Of a stretch of 64,000 nucleotides of DNA, positions 1-8,269 are shown one piece after another. This DNA comes from Chitinophaga eiseniae (GTDB taxonomy: Bacteria; Bacteroidota; Bacteroidia; Chitinophagales; Chitinophagaceae), in assembly GCF_900167135.1 (NCBI RefSeq), contig NZ_FUWZ01000002.1, positions 2,072,651 through 2,136,650 of the forward strand, in the 5' to 3' direction. The stretch's first letter is position 1. The number at the start of each line of letters is the position of its first letter. The position numbers and the translations under genes were made by a program. Under the pieces are notes generated by a model. That model was given only the letters and a program-made list of their open reading frames with translations. It was not told the origin of the DNA and ran no database searches.

Positions 1-433
1 CCACATGGTCGCCCACGGTGATGTGCCCTGCGAGGGTGGTATTGTTGGAGAAGATGCAGTGGTTGCCCACTTCGCAGTCATGCGCAATGTGGCCGTAAGC
101 CATGATCAGGCAGTTATCGCCGATCTTGGTCCTCCACTTGTCGCGTGTGCCGCGGTTGATGGTCACGAATTCACGGATAGTAGTGTTGTTCCCGATTTCC
201 ACAGTGGTTTCTTCACCCGCATATTTTAAGTCCTGAGGGATGGCAGAAATAACAGCGCCCGGGAAGATACGGCAGTTTTTACCGATGCGGGCTCCTTCCA
301 TGATGGTTACATTGGAGCCTATCCAGGTGCCGTCGCCGATTTCTACGTTTTTGTGGATGACGGTAAACGGATCAATTTTAACATTAGGCGCCACCTTGGC
401 GTCCGGATGTATGTATGTAAGCGGGTGGATCAT
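1..433 (-). CDS. lpxA: UDP-N-acetylglucosamine O-acyltransferase, partial (C-terminus outside window)
   Basis: First step of lipid A synthesis: transfer of a 3-hydroxyacyl chain from ACP to UDP-GlcNAc in the cytoplasm. About 144 N-terminal residues are visible, starting MIHPLTYIHPDAKVAPNVKI, with hexapeptide repeats of the left-handed beta-helix and the LpxA-type stretch GHIAHDCEVGNHCIF. The catalytic His expected in this family lies in that AHDC stretch. The ATG at 433 follows the lpxC-fabZ stop by 5 bases, so the gene is translated from the same operon (lpxD, lpxC-fabZ, lpxA). The full-length family protein is about 260 residues, so roughly the last 45% is beyond the left edge of the window. 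No damage is seen in the visible part. Confidence 0.95.
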   Translation of the reverse strand, partial: MIHPLTYIHPDAKVAPNVKIDPFTVIHKNVEIGDGTWIGSNVTIMEGARIGKNCRIFPGAVISAIPQDLKYAGEETTVEIGNNTTIREFVTINRGTRDKWRTKIGDNCLIMAYGHIAHDCEVGNHCIFSNNTTLAGHITVGDHV

Positions 434-438
434 TGCTT

Positions 439-1857
439 TTATTTGCCTTCTCTGGTTTTTATAATTTGTGCTATCATGTCGGCTTCGGTAGCAACCTTAT
501 TGCCAATGAAGACCGTTCCCCGCATTTCCACGAGCCCTCTTCTGATGGGGCTCAGCAGTTCCATTTTCAGGATCATGGTGTCTCCCGGCACGACTTTCTG
601 TTTGAATTTACAGTTGTCGATTTTCAGGAAGTAGGTGTCGTAATTCTCCGGGTCCGGTACGCGGTTCAGTGCCAGGATACCGCCTACCTGGGCCAGTGCT
701 TCGAGCTGTAAAACGCCCGGCATGACCGGGTTGGCCGGGAAGTGCCCCTGGAAGAAATGTTCGTTGAAAGTAACATTTTTGATACCTACCACTCTCTCTT
801 CACCCAGTTCGATGATTTTGTCTACCAGCAGCATCGGGTAGCGGTGTGGCAGCGTTCTTTCGATACGAGGGGTATCGAAGATCGGTGGCTGGTTGGGGTC
901 GTATACCGGAACGTCTTTATTGTGTTTGTTCTTTTTAATATAGGCTTTGATCTTACGGGCAAACTCCACGTTGGAAGCGTGGCCCGGGCGGTTAGCGATG
1001 ATATGCGCCTTGATGGGATAACCGATCAGGGCCAGGTCGCCCACTACGTCCAGCAGTTTGTGACGTGCCGGCTCGTTGGGGAAACGCAGCTCAATGTTGT
1101 TGAGGATACCTTCGCGCTGTACTGACATCGTTTCGCGGTTAAAGGCTTTGGCGAGGCGGGTCATGTCCTCCTCGTTTACGGCGCGGTCTACTACCACGAT
1201 GGCGTTGTTGATATCACCGCCTTTGATCAGGTTGTTGTTCAGCAGGTACTCCAGCTCGTGCAGGAAGCAGAAAGTGCGGGAAGAGGCGATCTCGTTCCGG
1301 AAGTTTTCAATGCTTTTCATTTTCGCGTGCTGGGTGCCCAGTACGGGAGAGTTGAAGTCGATCAGGCAGGTGATGCTGTAGTCCAGTGCCGGCAAGGCTA
1401 CCATCTCTACTTTTTTCTGCTCGTCGTAGTAGCTGATGTTGGTATCTATAGTATAATAGATCTTTTTGGCGTCCTGGTCCTGTATCCCTGTTTTCTCGAT
1501 AGCTTCGATGAAGGGGAGGGAACTGCCGTCCATGATAGGAATCTCCGGACCGTCCAGCTCAATCAGCACGTTGTCAACACCGGTACCTACCAGGGCTGCC
1601 AGCAGGTGCTCTATCGTGCTCACACGGGCGCCGTTATGTTCCAGCGTGGTGCCGCGGGCGGTATCTACTACGTAGTCCACGTCCGCTTTTACAACGGGCT
1701 GGTTAGGCAGGTCTACACGTTGGAATTTGATGCCTGACCCCGGGGATGCCGGTTTCAGCGTCATGTTTACACTGGCTCCTGTATGCAAACCCACACCCGA
1801 AATGCTGATATCGCCTTTCAGGGTATGCTGGTTCTGCAACTGTTGATTTTCCATCAT
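439..1857 (-). CDS. lpxC-fabZ: Bifunctional UDP-3-O-acyl-GlcNAc deacetylase / 3-hydroxyacyl-ACP dehydratase
   Basis: This 472-residue fusion carries two cytoplasmic enzymes. Residues about 10-305 are LpxC, the zinc deacetylase that makes the committed step of lipid A synthesis; zinc-ligand motifs are visible as STIEHLLAALVG and HKLLDVVGDLALIG. Residues about 325-470 are FabZ, a hot-dog-fold dehydratase with the active-site segment HFFQGHFPANPVMPGVLQLE. The fusion is established knowledge for Bacteroidota and supports the taxonomic placement. It sits between lpxD upstream and lpxA downstream on the minus strand. Two adjacent Met codons begin the frame; the first is used here. Joining the two activities plausibly balances hydroxyacyl-ACP use between lipid A and fatty acid elongation, but that is inference. 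Confidence 0.97.
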   Translation of the reverse strand: MMENQQLQNQHTLKGDISISGVGLHTGASVNMTLKPASPGSGIKFQRVDLPNQPVVKADVDYVVDTARGTTLEHNGARVSTIEHLLAALVGTGVDNVLIELDGPEIPIMDGSSLPFIEAIEKTGIQDQDAKKIYYTIDTNISYYDEQKKVEMVALPALDYSITCLIDFNSPVLGTQHAKMKSIENFRNEIASSRTFCFLHELEYLLNNNLIKGGDINNAIVVVDRAVNEEDMTRLAKAFNRETMSVQREGILNNIELRFPNEPARHKLLDVVGDLALIGYPIKAHIIANRPGHASNVEFARKIKAYIKKNKHNKDVPVYDPNQPPIFDTPRIERTLPHRYPMLLVDKIIELGEERVVGIKNVTFNEHFFQGHFPANPVMPGVLQLEALAQVGGILALNRVPDPENYDTYFLKIDNCKFKQKVVPGDTMILKMELLSPIRRGLVEMRGTVFIGNKVATEADMIAQIIKTREGK

Positions 1858-1893
1858 ATTAACGAATGTATAACTGTTTGATCTTCAGATTAA

Positions 1894-2943
1894 TTAAACC
1901 CCTGCTTTTTCTTGTAGCAGTTGTTTTACCATCTCCTCTAATTCTTTCACGCGTTTTTCAAGGTCCGGCAAATTTCTAAAAATTGCCTGACTTTTCAGCG
2001 AACTTTTATAATCGTAGGCGGGAGAGCCGGTGAGAGAGCTGTTGGGAACAGTGATGGACTTGGAAAGTCCGCTCTGGGCGTTGATCTTGGTGCCGTCAGC
2101 GATGTGGATATGCCCTACCATGCCTACCTGGCCGCCGATCACGCAGTTCTGACCGATTTTGGTGCTGCCGGAAACGCCGGTCTGCGCAGCGATCACGGTA
2201 TTCAGCCCGATGTCCACGTTGTGGGCTACCTGGATCAGGTTGTCCAGCTTCACCCCCTGGCGGATGATGGTGGAACCCATCGTAGCCCGGTCAATGGTGG
2301 TATTGGCGCCGATCTCCACATCGTCATGGATCACCACATTGCCGATCTGCGGCACCTTTTTATAGGAGCCGTCCGGCTGCGGCGCAAAACCGAAACCGTC
2401 GCCGCCGATCACACAACCTGCATGCAGGATGGTGCGGCTGCCTACGATACAGTTGTCATATACTTTTACGCCGGGGTACAGCACCGCGTCGTCGTTTACT
2501 ATGACGTTCTCGCCCAGGTATACCCCGGGATATATTTTTACGTTATTGCCCAGCACCACGTTTTCGCCCAGATAGGCGAACGCGCCCACAAATACGTTCT
2601 GCCCCATCTTTACAGACTGGGGAATGTGGGAAGGTTGCTGGATGCCGGATTTGTTGCCGGTCAGGTAACGGTATTTCTCCAATAACAGGGCAAAGCTGCT
2701 GTATGCATCTTTTACCCGGATCAGGGTGGAATGGATAGGATGTTCTATCACCAGGCTTTCATTCACGATCAAAATAGATGCTTTCGTCGTATATATGAAC
2801 TCTTCATACTTAGGATTGGCAATAAAACTGAGCATGCCTTCGCCTGCCTCTTCGATTTTGGCGATGTTGCTCACCTTCACGTCCGGATTTCCCTCCAGCT
2901 TACCATCTAACATGGTCGCTAACTGTAATGCGCTAAACTGCAT
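1894..2943 (-). CDS. lpxD: UDP-3-O-(3-hydroxyacyl)glucosamine N-acyltransferase
   Basis: Third step of lipid A synthesis: N-acylation of UDP-3-O-acyl-glucosamine using hydroxyacyl-ACP. The 349 residues match the family length. An N-terminal LpxD domain (about 1-100, beginning MQFSALQLATMLDGKLEGNP) precedes a long run of hexapeptide repeats (about 105-310), and a helical C-terminus (LPDLEKRVKELEEMVKQLL) fits the family's trimer-closing helix. The catalytic His is expected in the segment IQVAHNVDIGLNTVIAAQTG. It is the first gene of the visible lipid A operon, 36 bases ahead of lpxC-fabZ. No clear TAnnTTTG promoter was found in the 87-base gap to the HD gene, so it may be read through from that gene or use an unrecognised promoter. 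Confidence 0.97.
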   Translation of the reverse strand: MQFSALQLATMLDGKLEGNPDVKVSNIAKIEEAGEGMLSFIANPKYEEFIYTTKASILIVNESLVIEHPIHSTLIRVKDAYSSFALLLEKYRYLTGNKSGIQQPSHIPQSVKMGQNVFVGAFAYLGENVVLGNNVKIYPGVYLGENVIVNDDAVLYPGVKVYDNCIVGSRTILHAGCVIGGDGFGFAPQPDGSYKKVPQIGNVVIHDDVEIGANTTIDRATMGSTIIRQGVKLDNLIQVAHNVDIGLNTVIAAQTGVSGSTKIGQNCVIGGQVGMVGHIHIADGTKINAQSGLSKSITVPNSSLTGSPAYDYKSSLKSQAIFRNLPDLEKRVKELEEMVKQLLQEKAGV

Positions 2944-3030
2944 AAATAATATTTGTAATGTTTTCCAGGCCTACTCCGGAATGTATGAAATTATTCTTTA
3001 ATGTTTTAAAGCTTGTAAAACGTTGTTAGC

Positions 3031-4257
3031 CTAGATTTTTGGATGACAAATGTAGAATTTTTTTACCGGTATCGCCAGTGTGTGACTAATCAATGCGTTG
3101 TCTATCGAGGAAATGTCCTTTACAGTTCCGTCTTTAAACAGGATGTTGATCTTTTCATCGTTTATGTTATAAGCCCTCAGCGAGGCCACATCCGTGAAAA
3201 CAAAATAATCAAGGTCACTGCCTGTGATCTGCCATTTTTGTGCCACCTGTTGGCGAAGGAGGTCCACCGCACTGTTGTCGAACGGTTCGTTGGTCAATAC
3301 TACTTTGAATAACTCCCTGTTAATAAGCCATTTACATAAAAGTGACAGTACTTTGTCCGGGTGCTCCGACCAGACTTTTATGGCTCCCATGATATCATAA
3401 TCATCCAACATGCAAAACAATCGCAGACAATCAGGTTCCCTTTCAAAATTGTCTTTGCTGACCGTGTTATACAGGAAATAGGACAGCGCCGGTGAACAAA
3501 ACAGCTGCTGACCGTCCTGTGCCAGGTTTTTTGCCCGCTGCAGGATCTTTACCAGCATATTTTCGGCACTCAGCACTGTTTTATGCAGGTATACCTGCCA
3601 GTACATGAGCCGCCGCGCCACAATAAACTTCTCAATGGAATAGATGCCCTTCTCTTCTACCATCAGCTCTCCCTGGTGCACGGTCAGCATCTTGAGGATA
3701 CGATCGTAGCCGATAGTGCCTTCGGCCACACCGGTGAAAAAGCTGTCACGGTTCAGATAGTCCATCCTGTCTACGTCTAACTGGCTGGAAACCAGTTGAT
3801 GCAGGAATTTTTTATGATAACGGCCGTTAAAAATATCAAGGGTAAGTGACAGTGCCCCGTCCATCTGGCGATTGAGGTCCTCGATCAGCCACTGTGAAAT
3901 GGCTTCATGGGACACATCTTCGATGATGCCATTCTCCAGCGCATGGGAGTATGGCCCGTGGCCAACGTCATGCAGCAAAATGGCCATTTTGGCGGCCACT
4001 TCTTCTTCCGGCGAAATGTCCACGCCTTTGCTCTTCAGTTCCTGAAGGGCTATGCTCATCAGATGATAGGCGCCGAGACTGTGATGAAAACGAGTATGCA
4101 TGGCCCCCGGGTATACCAAATGAGCGAGGGCCATCTGGTGTATCCGGCGTAAACGCTGGTAACAGGGGTGGGAAAGGAGGTTAAAAATCAACGGGTGATC
4201 TATGGTAATAAAGCCATACACCGGATCATTAACAATTTTTCGCTTGCGTTCGGTCAT
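3031..4257 (-). CDS. HD-domain phosphohydrolase (COG1078-like)
   Basis: A 408-residue HD-superfamily protein. Metal-binding motifs are clear: H..RF.HSLG near residues 55-62, the HD doublet in AILLHDVGHGPYSHALE (about 92-108) and a later Asp in SSQLDVDRMDYLNRD. This arrangement is typical of the COG1078 group, which includes dNTP triphosphohydrolase-like enzymes; the real substrate is not shown by the sequence. It lies just upstream of lpxD on the same strand, 87 bases away, an arrangement compatible with co-transcription. A perfect minus-strand TAGTTTTG (4318-4325) lies 60 bases upstream of the ATG and could be its -7 element, although no TTTG partner is visible. Function beyond a nucleotide or phosphomonoester hydrolase is inference. 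Confidence 0.85.
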   Translation of the reverse strand: MTERKRKIVNDPVYGFITIDHPLIFNLLSHPCYQRLRRIHQMALAHLVYPGAMHTRFHHSLGAYHLMSIALQELKSKGVDISPEEEVAAKMAILLHDVGHGPYSHALENGIIEDVSHEAISQWLIEDLNRQMDGALSLTLDIFNGRYHKKFLHQLVSSQLDVDRMDYLNRDSFFTGVAEGTIGYDRILKMLTVHQGELMVEEKGIYSIEKFIVARRLMYWQVYLHKTVLSAENMLVKILQRAKNLAQDGQQLFCSPALSYFLYNTVSKDNFEREPDCLRLFCMLDDYDIMGAIKVWSEHPDKVLSLLCKWLINRELFKVVLTNEPFDNSAVDLLRQQVAQKWQITGSDLDYFVFTDVASLRAYNINDEKINILFKDGTVKDISSIDNALISHTLAIPVKKFYICHPKI

Positions 4258-4317
4258 TGCATCAGATTATTCAATTTCAAATGCCTAAGCGCACCTGAAA
4301 TCCATAGTGCCATTATG

Positions 4318-4325
4318 CAAAACTA
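4318..4325 (-). promoter_or_regulatory. Candidate -7 element upstream of the HD gene
   Basis: The minus strand reads TAGTTTTG, a perfect match to the Bacteroidota -7 consensus TAnnTTTG, about 60 bases before the ATG at 4257. No TTTG is present at the expected -33 distance, so this is a weak call. The rest of the 4258-4598 gap is AT-rich and divergent between this gene and porX; nothing else was recognised there. Confidence 0.35.
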
Positions 4326-4598
4326 CACTATGAATTAATTATATGTATTTTTTTTACTTATAATGACGCTTTGAAGAGGGGAAACCCCTATTCACAGTAA
4401 AAACAATTGGTAGGTTACAGGTAGAAAATTGTAATACGCGAAGGTAATTAACTTTGAGGACCGACCCGCTATTTCCATCCCGGTTTTTGCCCGCATGACC
4501 CATTTTTAACATATAATTACGTGAAACGATGATCCGGGGAATGATTTTTGCCAAAAATTAGCGGTAATTTTCTGTTTTCCGCAACCATAAAACGAACT

Positions 4599-6152
4599 AT
4601 GAGCCAGATCAACATACTATGGGTAGATGATGAGATAGAATCCCTCAAATCGCAGATTATTTTTCTGGAAAGTAAAGGCTACAACGTATCCGCCCTCACC
4701 AACGGCTACGACGCGCTGGAATTTCTGAAAGACCAGGTGGTGGACGTGGTGCTGCTCGACGAATCCATGCCCGGCCTCACCGGCCTGGAAACACTGGGGA
4801 AAATCAAAGAGATAGACCAGCAGATACCCGTAGTGATGATCACCAAAAACGAGGCGGAAAACGTGATGGACGATGCCATCGGCTCCCAGATCACGGACTA
4901 CCTGATCAAACCGGTCAACCCTAACCAGGTACTGTTATCACTCAAAAAAATCATCGACAATAAAAGACTGGTGGCCGAAAAAACCACCACCGCCTACCAG
5001 CAGGAATTCCGGACCTTGTTTATGGCGCTCAATTCCAACCCGGACCATAATGAGTGGATGGACATCTACAAAAAACTGGTATACTGGGAAATGGAGATGA
5101 CCAAAGCCAACAGCCCGGAAATGCTGGAAGTGTTTAATACGCAGAAAGCGGAAGCCAACACGGAATTCGCCAAATTCATCAGCCGCAACTACTCCAACTG
5201 GCTGCATCCGAAGGCCACAGAGGCCCCGGTGATGTCGCACACGCTCTTCTCCAAAAAGATCGTTCCTTTTATGGACCCTGACCTGCCGAACGTGTTCCTG
5301 CTGATAGATAACCTGCGGCTGGACCAGTTCAAGGCCATTCTCCCCATTTTCCAGGAATCTTTCAGAATGGTGGAAGAAGATACGTTCTACAGCATTCTGC
5401 CTACCAGCACCCAATACAGCCGCAACGCCATCTTCTCCGGACTGCTGCCGATAGACATCGAGCACAAGTTCCCCGAAGAATGGAAAAACGACGATGAAGA
5501 AGGCGGGAAAAACCTGTATGAAGAGAAGTTCTTCGCCTCCCAGCTGCAGCGGCTGAAAATGGACGGCCGGTTTTCCTACACCAAGGTGACCAATCATACC
5601 GATGCGCAGCATATGCTCAGCAACATCCACAACCTGCTGGATTATCCGCTGAGCATTATCGTATACAACTTTGTGGATATGCTCAGTCATGCCCGCACAG
5701 AAATGGAGGTGCTCAAAGAACTGGCGAGCGATGAAACATCCTATCGTTCCCTTACTGCCAGCTGGTTTGAACACAGTCCGCTGCACCAGGCGCTCAAACG
5801 TATCGGGGATAAAAAAATCAACCTCATCATCGCTACCGACCACGGCAGCGTACGGGTGAAGACGCCGGTCAAAGTGATCGGTGATAAACAGACCACTACC
5901 AACCTGCGCTATAAACACGGCCGAAACCTCAACTACGATCCTAAGGAAGTACTGGCTTTCCGCGATCCCAGAGATGCCGGCCTGCCCAAGCCCAATGTTA
6001 ACTCCTCCTATATTTTTGCCCGTGGCGATGGTTACCTGTGCTATCCCAACAACTACAATTATTTTGTGAACTATTACCGCAATACCTTCCAGCATGGAGG
6101 TATTTCACTGGAAGAGATGATCGTTCCCGTGGTAAGAATGGTATCCAAGTAA
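4599..6152 (+). CDS. porX: PorX-type response regulator with PglZ (alkaline-phosphatase-fold) domain
   Basis: Residues 1-125 form a receiver domain with acidic residues in LWVDDE, the phospho-acceptor Asp54 in VVLLDESMP, a Thr/Lys pair in VVMITKNE and LIKPVN. A helical linker (about 130-220) is followed by a PglZ/alkaline-phosphatase-superfamily domain (about 225-517) with metal-binding landmarks VFLLIDNLRLDQF, ATDHGS and FQHGGISLEEMIVPV. This receiver-linker-PglZ layout is that of PorX, the response regulator needed for type IX secretion and gliding in Bacteroidota. An in-frame upstream extension (from 4548) exists, but ATG 4599 (MSQINILWVDDE) matches a normal receiver start. The partner kinase PorY is not in the window. 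Assignment is by domain layout, not by a search. Confidence 0.9.
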   Translation: MSQINILWVDDEIESLKSQIIFLESKGYNVSALTNGYDALEFLKDQVVDVVLLDESMPGLTGLETLGKIKEIDQQIPVVMITKNEAENVMDDAIGSQITDYLIKPVNPNQVLLSLKKIIDNKRLVAEKTTTAYQQEFRTLFMALNSNPDHNEWMDIYKKLVYWEMEMTKANSPEMLEVFNTQKAEANTEFAKFISRNYSNWLHPKATEAPVMSHTLFSKKIVPFMDPDLPNVFLLIDNLRLDQFKAILPIFQESFRMVEEDTFYSILPTSTQYSRNAIFSGLLPIDIEHKFPEEWKNDDEEGGKNLYEEKFFASQLQRLKMDGRFSYTKVTNHTDAQHMLSNIHNLLDYPLSIIVYNFVDMLSHARTEMEVLKELASDETSYRSLTASWFEHSPLHQALKRIGDKKINLIIATDHGSVRVKTPVKVIGDKQTTTNLRYKHGRNLNYDPKEVLAFRDPRDAGLPKPNVNSSYIFARGDGYLCYPNNYNYFVNYYRNTFQHGGISLEEMIVPVVRMVSK

Positions 6153-6169
6153 TTGTTTAAATTTGTAGC

Positions 6170-6490
6170 ATGAACATTAAGATCACGCCTAATAACCTGA
6201 CCAAGCTGGAGAAGATTTTTGAAGATGCCAAATACCTGTTGCGTTTTGAAAAAGGTTCTTTCACTTCCGGTTATTGTATCCTTGAAGACAAAAAGGTTGT
6301 GGTGATCAATAAATTCCTGAACCTGGAAGGACGTATTAACACGCTGCTGGATATTTTATCCACGCTGCCGCTGGATGAGGAATTGCTCACCGCAGAGTCG
6401 CACAAGCTCTACAAGCAGATCCTGAACAGTAAGCCCGTGCAGGATGCCGGTGAGGCAGCCGACGCCGGGGAACAGGCATCAGAAAACTAA
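6170..6490 (+). CDS. Conserved hypothetical protein, 106 residues
   Basis: A small soluble protein starting 17 bases after porX and ending 8 bases before the metallo-hydrolase gene, so all three probably share a transcript. It begins MNIKITPNNLTKLEKIFEDA, has a central beta-rich part (YCILEDKKVVVINKFLNLE) and ends in a low-complexity acidic tail rich in Ala, Glu and Gly. No catalytic motif, signal peptide or membrane segment is visible. It resembles small conserved Bacteroidota proteins of unknown role. The conserved-looking core and compact spacing support a real gene. Confidence 0.8.
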   Translation: MNIKITPNNLTKLEKIFEDAKYLLRFEKGSFTSGYCILEDKKVVVINKFLNLEGRINTLLDILSTLPLDEELLTAESHKLYKQILNSKPVQDAGEAADAGEQASEN

Positions 6491-6498
6491 CGCTACGG

Positions 6499-7260
6499 AT
6501 GAAAGTTACATTTCTTGGAACAGGCACATCACAGGGAGTACCGGTCATCGCTTGCGGTTGCGAAGTATGCACTTCTTCCAATCCCAAAGACAACCGCCTG
6601 AGGAGCAGTATCTTTATTTCTTCGCCGGCAGGCAATATCGTGGTAGACACCACGCCCGACTTCCGTTATCAGATGTTGCGGGCGAAGGTAAAACACCTCG
6701 AAGCCGTACTGATTACGCACTCACATAAAGATCATATCGCCGGGATGGACGATATCCGGGCGTTCAATTATTTCCAGCAAGGCGCTATCGATATCTATGC
6801 GACCGATTTTTCGCAAAACATCATCATGCGGGAATTTGCGTACGCCTTTGCGGACTTCAAATACCCCGGCATCCCGGAAATCAACCTGAAAACGATTGAC
6901 GACGCGCCGTTTGAGATCAACGGACTCACGATCACGCCTATACAGGTGATGCACTATAAAATGCCGGTGATGGGCTTCCGGGTCCATGACTTCACCTATA
7001 TCACCGACGCCAATTTCATCGCTCCGGAGGAAAAGGAAAAGATCCGCGGCTCCAAAGTGCTGGTGCTGAACGCGCTGCGGAGAGAAAAACACATCTCTCA
7101 CTTTACGCTTGATGAAGCTATTGCGCTGGGCCGCGAGCTGGAAGTGCCCCAGGTGTATTTCACGCATATCAGTCACCAGATGGGCCTGCACGACGAGGTG
7201 ATGAAAGAGCTGCCCGATGGCATGGCGCTGGCTTACGACGGCCTTACGCTGGAAATATAA
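6499..7260 (+). CDS. Metallo-beta-lactamase-fold hydrolase (PhnP-like)
   Basis: A 253-residue MBL-fold enzyme. Near the N-terminus, GTGTSQGVPVIACGCEVC shows the glycine-rich loop and a Cys cluster (ACGCEVC) typical of PhnP-like phosphodiesterases. The di-metal motif HSHKDHIAGMDD is at about residues 74-85, with further ligands in QVMHYKMPVMGF, YITDANF and HISHQMG. The family hydrolyses cyclic phosphates or related phosphodiesters; the actual substrate here is unknown. It follows the 106-residue gene by 8 bases in the porX transcription unit. A role linked to RNA or nucleotide turnover would be inference. Confidence 0.88.
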   Translation: MKVTFLGTGTSQGVPVIACGCEVCTSSNPKDNRLRSSIFISSPAGNIVVDTTPDFRYQMLRAKVKHLEAVLITHSHKDHIAGMDDIRAFNYFQQGAIDIYATDFSQNIIMREFAYAFADFKYPGIPEINLKTIDDAPFEINGLTITPIQVMHYKMPVMGFRVHDFTYITDANFIAPEEKEKIRGSKVLVLNALRREKHISHFTLDEAIALGRELEVPQVYFTHISHQMGLHDEVMKELPDGMALAYDGLTLEI

Positions 7261-7331
7261 CGGCGTTTACTTCCTGTTAACATTTTCCTGGTAACGGTGC
7301 ATTAACTTGGGGACAAGCGACGACCCCATAT

Positions 7332-8258
7332 ATGCACAAAACACCCCTGAAAGAATTACTCCGCTTTTCCCGTAAGGAACAGGCAGGGATTGTCCTGTTG
7401 CTGCTGCTGGTATGGTTGACCGGCCGTGCGCCTGACCTTTGGTTTTATTTATATCCTGTGCCACTGCCGGATACCACGGGGTGCGCTGCTGCGCTGCGTT
7501 CGCTGGAAGCGGCCGCCGAAGTGCAACGTGCACTGCCGGAAGACAGTGTAGCCGCTGCCGTTGCATCGCGGGCTTTGTTTTATTTCGATCCGAATACGCT
7601 GCCGGCGGAGGGATGGCAACGGCTGGGCGTCAGTGCCCGGACGGCCGCCACCATTGACCGTTACCGGCAGAAGGGCGGGCGGTTCCGCAGGGCGGACGAC
7701 CTGGAACGGATATACGGGCTGGCGCCGGCGTTGTGCCGGCAGCTGCAACCTTATGTGCGGATCACGCGCGGGGGCGCCGTGCGGGACAGCACCCGGCAGG
7801 CGGGACGCAGGGATACAGCGTATCATTACAGGGAATATCACCGTAAGCCGCCGCCCCGGGCCATCGATGTGAACACCGCCGATACGGCCGGCTGGCAGGC
7901 ATTACCAGGCATAGGACCAGGCTTTGCGAGGCGTATCGTGGCCTTCCGGGAGAAGCTGGGCGGCTTCTACGACGTCGGCCAGGTGAGCGAATGTTACGGT
8001 TTGCCGGATAGCACCTTTAAAAAAATTCAACCTTTCTTACAGATCGGTAATGGATCTCTAAAAAAAATAGACCTCAACCTCACAGATGAAAAATCTTTGG
8101 CTGCACATCCATACATACGCTATAAACTGGCCCGTCTGATCATACAGTATCGCAGTGCCCACGGGGGTTTCAGGCATGTTGAAGAGCTCCGGCAGCTGCC
8201 GTTGGTGGATGACGTTATTTATCGTAAAATTGAACATTACATTGTAATCACTTTTTAA
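7332..8258 (+). CDS. Membrane-anchored helix-hairpin-helix (ComEA-like) protein
   Basis: A 308-residue protein with one N-terminal membrane segment (about 18-33, AGIVLLLLLVWL) and at least three helix-hairpin-helix units. One is around ARTAATIDRYRQKGGRFRRAD. The clearest is PGIGPGFARRIVAFREKLGG (about 196-215). A third lies in the C-terminal 60 residues. HhH domains of this kind bind DNA non-specifically; ComEA uses one HhH pair at the membrane in natural transformation. Tripling of the module is common in Bacteroidota and does not prove a competence role. The gene lies 71 bases after the MBL gene and 11 bases before the acyl-CoA dehydrogenase. The sequence between about 7450 and 7950 is noticeably GC-rich. 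Confidence 0.8.
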   Translation: MHKTPLKELLRFSRKEQAGIVLLLLLVWLTGRAPDLWFYLYPVPLPDTTGCAAALRSLEAAAEVQRALPEDSVAAAVASRALFYFDPNTLPAEGWQRLGVSARTAATIDRYRQKGGRFRRADDLERIYGLAPALCRQLQPYVRITRGGAVRDSTRQAGRRDTAYHYREYHRKPPPRAIDVNTADTAGWQALPGIGPGFARRIVAFREKLGGFYDVGQVSECYGLPDSTFKKIQPFLQIGNGSLKKIDLNLTDEKSLAAHPYIRYKLARLIIQYRSAHGGFRHVEELRQLPLVDDVIYRKIEHYIVITF

Positions 8259-8269
8259 ACCCGCACGTT

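Noticed and set aside
4938..6095. Long open frame of 385 codons antisense to porX
   Set aside because: It has no recognisable domain and lies exactly opposite a well-supported gene; long antisense frames are common in GC-rich coding DNA.
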